Shown piece after piece: positions 61,988 to 64,000 of a DNA stretch of 64,000 nucleotides. The notes beneath the pieces were generated by a model that saw nothing but the letters and a program-made list of their open reading frames with translations, did not search any database and was not told the DNA's origin. Position 1 is the first letter of the stretch, and every line of letters begins with the position of its first letter. Origin of the DNA: Blastococcus saxobsidens (GTDB lineage Bacteria; Actinomycetota; Actinomycetes; Mycobacteriales; Geodermatophilaceae). Where the stretch lies: assembly GCF_010682065.1 (NCBI RefSeq), contig NZ_JAAGWG010000002.1, positions 332,542 to 396,541 on the forward strand. The letters are read 5' to 3'. A program made the translations under genes and the position numbers.

Positions 61988-63579
61988 GTGGTCAGACCTC
62001 GTCGGGCGTCGGAGGAGAGCAGGACGGTGGCGGGTGCGGACAGCAGCACCATGACCACCGCGTAGGGGGCGGCGGCGCCGTACTCCAGGGCGCTGCTCGC
62101 CGACCAGAACGCCGTGGCCAGCGTCGTCGTCCCGGTCGGGGCCAGCAGCAGGGTCGCGGTGAGCTCGGTGACGACGGCGAGGAACACCAGGGCGGCACCG
62201 GCGCCGATGCCGGGGGCGAGCAGCGGGAGGGTGACCCGGCGCAACCGGTCGCCCGCACCGGAGCCGAGGGAGGCGGCGACGTCGTCGTAGAGCGGCGTCG
62301 TCTGCTCCACCGCCGACCGGACCGTGACGATGGCGCGCGGCAGGAAGAGGATCGCGTACGCCGCCAGCAGCACGGGCACGGTCTGGTAGAGCCAGGGCGT
62401 GGCCCGGACGCTGAGGGTCACCAGCGCGAGGGCGACGACGATGCCGGGGACGGCGCTGCCGAGGTAGGTGCTGCGCTCCAGCAGCGTGCTGAGCCGGCCG
62501 CGGGCGCGGACCGCGAGCCACCCGGTCGGCAGCGCCAGCGCCGTCGTCCCCACCGCGGCGGCGGCGGCCAGGGCCAGCGTCGTCCCGGTCGTCCCGGCCA
62601 GGGCAGCCCAGTCGAGCGGGGTCGCGGCACCGGCGAGCATCCAGTAGCCCAGGCTGCCCAGCGGCACGAGCAGGGCGAGCGCGACGAGCGCACCCAGCCC
62701 GGCGAGGACCGGGGCGGTGAACGAGCCGAGCGCGACCGGGCGCACCGGGCGGGCGGCGCCGCGGCCGGTGCGCGCGTAGCCCCGCCGGCCGCGCAGCCGC
62801 AGCTCGGCGACCAGCAGCACCAGGCACAGCAGCACGAGGACCCCGGCGAGCATGGTGGCGCCGGGGCCGTTGAAGGTCGCGCGGTACTGGTCGTAGATGG
62901 CCGTGGTGAACGTCGGGTACCGCAGCATCTGCAGCGCGCCGAACTCGGCCAGCAGGTGCAGGGCGACCAGCAGGCTCCCGCCGAGCAGCGCCACCCGGAG
63001 CTGGGGCAGCTGCACGCGCAGGAACACCGCCCAGCCCGACAGGCCCAGCCCGCGCGCGGTCTCCTCCAGCGCCGGGTCCAGGCCCCGGAAGGCGGCGGCC
63101 AGCGGCAGGTAGACGAACGGGAAGTAGGACAGCGTCACCACCAGCAGCGCGCCGGCATAGGTGTCCAGCCCCGGCAGCAGCGAGATCCACGCGTAGCTGT
63201 TGACGAACGCCGGCACGGCCAGCGGCGCCACCAGCAGCACGTGCCACACCCGGCGGGCCGGCACCGAGGAGCGCTCCACCAGCCACGCGGCGGCCAGGCC
63301 GAGCACGGCGCAGCAGGCGACGGTGCCCACCACGAGCCGGGTGGTGTTCCAGAGCAGCTCGCCGACCCGCGGCCGGAATACCAGCTCCCGGACCCCGGCC
63401 CAGCCGATGTCGGCGGTGTACCAGGCGATGTAGCCCAGGGGCAGCAGCGCCAGCGCCGCCACGGCGACCGCCAGTGCCAGGGTCAGCGGCGTGCGGCGCA
63501 GCGCTCTCCCCCGTAAAGACGCGCGAGAGCCCCGGTCCGCCTGCTCGCGCGGCGGACCGGGGCTGTCGACGTGCAGCAC
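61984..63579 (-). CDS. Fe(III) ABC transporter permease, fused double domain (FbpB-like)
   Basis: A 531-residue permease with about twelve helices made of two homologous halves. Each half has an EAA-like loop: 'ALEETARGLGLSGWAVFLRVQLPQLRVALLGGSLLV' and 'DDVAASLGSGAGDRLRRVTLPLLAPGIGAGAALVFLAV'. This is the layout of FbpB/SfuB. GTG 63579 lies 8 nt after the binding-protein stop. The first 17 codons contain a 14-bp hairpin, so the real N-terminus may be hard to translate or differ. Confidence 0.9.
63528..63564 (-). other. 14-bp hairpin inside the first codons of the permease gene
   Basis: Arms 63528-63541 and 63551-63564 pair perfectly around a 9-nt loop. It begins 15 nt inside the permease frame and 24 nt after the binding-protein stop, a position where other ABC operons carry an attenuating or mRNA-stabilising stem between binding protein and permease. 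Confidence 0.6.
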
Positions 63580-63587
63580 GGGGACGG

Positions 63588-64000
63588 TCAGAGCAGCCCG
63601 ACCTCCTGCATCAGCTCGGTGACCAGCGGCGCGTTCAGGTCACCGGGGTCGACGTCGGGCGCCTGGAGCTCCTCGAGCGGGGGCAGCGCCTCGGCGGAGG
63701 CGACGCCGGTGCCCACCGCGTACTCCAGCGCGCTGCTGCCGGCCAGCCGCTCCTGCGCCGCGGCGCTGGTGAGGTACTCGACCAGGCGCTGGGCCTGCTC
63801 CTTCTGGTCGGAGGAGGCGAGCACGCCGGCGCCGGAGACGCTGACGAAGGCGCCCGGGTCCTGGTTGCCGAAGTAGTGCAGCCGGGCGTCGTCACCGATG
63901 AGCCCGTTCTGCGCCTGGTCGCGGAACCAGTAGTAGTGATAGGTGATCCCGACCGGGACCTCGCCCTCGTCCACGGCCTTCATGATCGCGGTGTTGCTCG
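63588..64000 (-). CDS. Fe(III) ABC transporter substrate-binding protein (FbpA-like, partial)
   Basis: C-terminal part only, 136 residues visible; the frame stays open across the right edge (codons for Ser-Asn-Thr-Ala-Ile precede Met at 63983). 'VPVGITYHYYWFRDQAQNG' contains the paired tyrosines that bind Fe(III) in FbpA-type proteins, and 'GDLNAPLVTELMQEVGLL' is the usual C-terminus. The signal peptide would lie outside the window. Stop 63588, 8 nt before the permease start. Confidence 0.85.
   Translation of the reverse strand, partial: SNTAIMKAVDEGEVPVGITYHYYWFRDQAQNGLIGDDARLHYFGNQDPGAFVSVSGAGVLASSDQKEQAQRLVEYLTSAAAQERLAGSSALEYAVGTGVASAEALPPLEELQAPDVDPGDLNAPLVTELMQEVGLL

Overview
The window is very GC-rich (roughly 73-75 %), tightly packed DNA. 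It has many GTG starts, start/stop overlaps of the GTGA/ATGA type, and -10 boxes placed 6-8 nt before start codons (leaderless transcripts). With the gene content (ESX-type remnants, BluB-CobT, two-component and GntR/IclR control of aromatic catabolism) this points to a high-GC actinobacterium, most likely a soil Geodermatophilaceae-like organism. The family placement is inference; only 'high-GC actinobacterium' is safe.

Left part (1-31 kb). At the edge lie a truncated gene and two small ESX/WXG100-type genes. They are followed by a thioesterase, an LLM flavin monooxygenase, a hydroxyacid-oxoacid transhydrogenase divergent from a cyclase-family hydrolase plus CoA ligase, a Ser/Thr kinase, a K+ channel, glycerate kinase and a glutaryl-CoA-dehydrogenase-like enzyme. 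A B12 nucleotide-loop operon (BluB-CobT fusion, CobU, CobS) and an amide-utilisation locus (MarR, AmiC-like sensor, permease, acetamidase) come next. Then follow a zinc alcohol dehydrogenase, FolP, an aldehyde dehydrogenase and 5-formyl-THF cyclo-ligase.

Aromatic island (26.4-56 kb). The minus-strand operon 31741-26451 encodes GntR, LigK aldolase, LigU-type tautomerase, a type I extradiol dioxygenase, an oxidoreductase and LigJ hydratase: the pathway from 4-oxalomesaconate to pyruvate plus oxaloacetate. Next to it are a paralogous GntR and a branched-chain-type ABC importer whose promoter carries the same 17-nt block as the lower-pathway promoter. On the plus strand from 39199 are LigM, a soluble two-component system, a [2Fe-2S] ferredoxin, a divergent IclR regulator, a VanB-like reductase, a CYP199A-like P450, a second LigM/DesA-like demethylase, an alpha/beta hydrolase, a muconolactone-isomerase-like protein and LigA-LigB. 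These are followed directly by MetF, PurU, FolD, PabB-PabC and a cyclodeaminase. The whole reads as a self-contained system: import methoxylated lignin monomers, strip methyl groups onto tetrahydrofolate (or oxidatively through the P450), open the ring by 4,5-cleavage, feed central metabolism, and regenerate THF by oxidising the methyl group to formate, with pABA/folate supply built in. Repeated promoter and half-site motifs tie the blocks together.

Right part (56-64 kb). An ArsR/SRPBCC pair with an operator at the start codon, a membrane glycosyltransferase, a coupled three-gene operon (HpcH-like aldolase, NAD epimerase, family 2 glycosyltransferase) behind an IdeR-like palindrome, and an Fbp-type Fe(III) ABC importer that runs off the right edge.

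No rRNA, tRNA, CRISPR array or insertion sequence was recognised.
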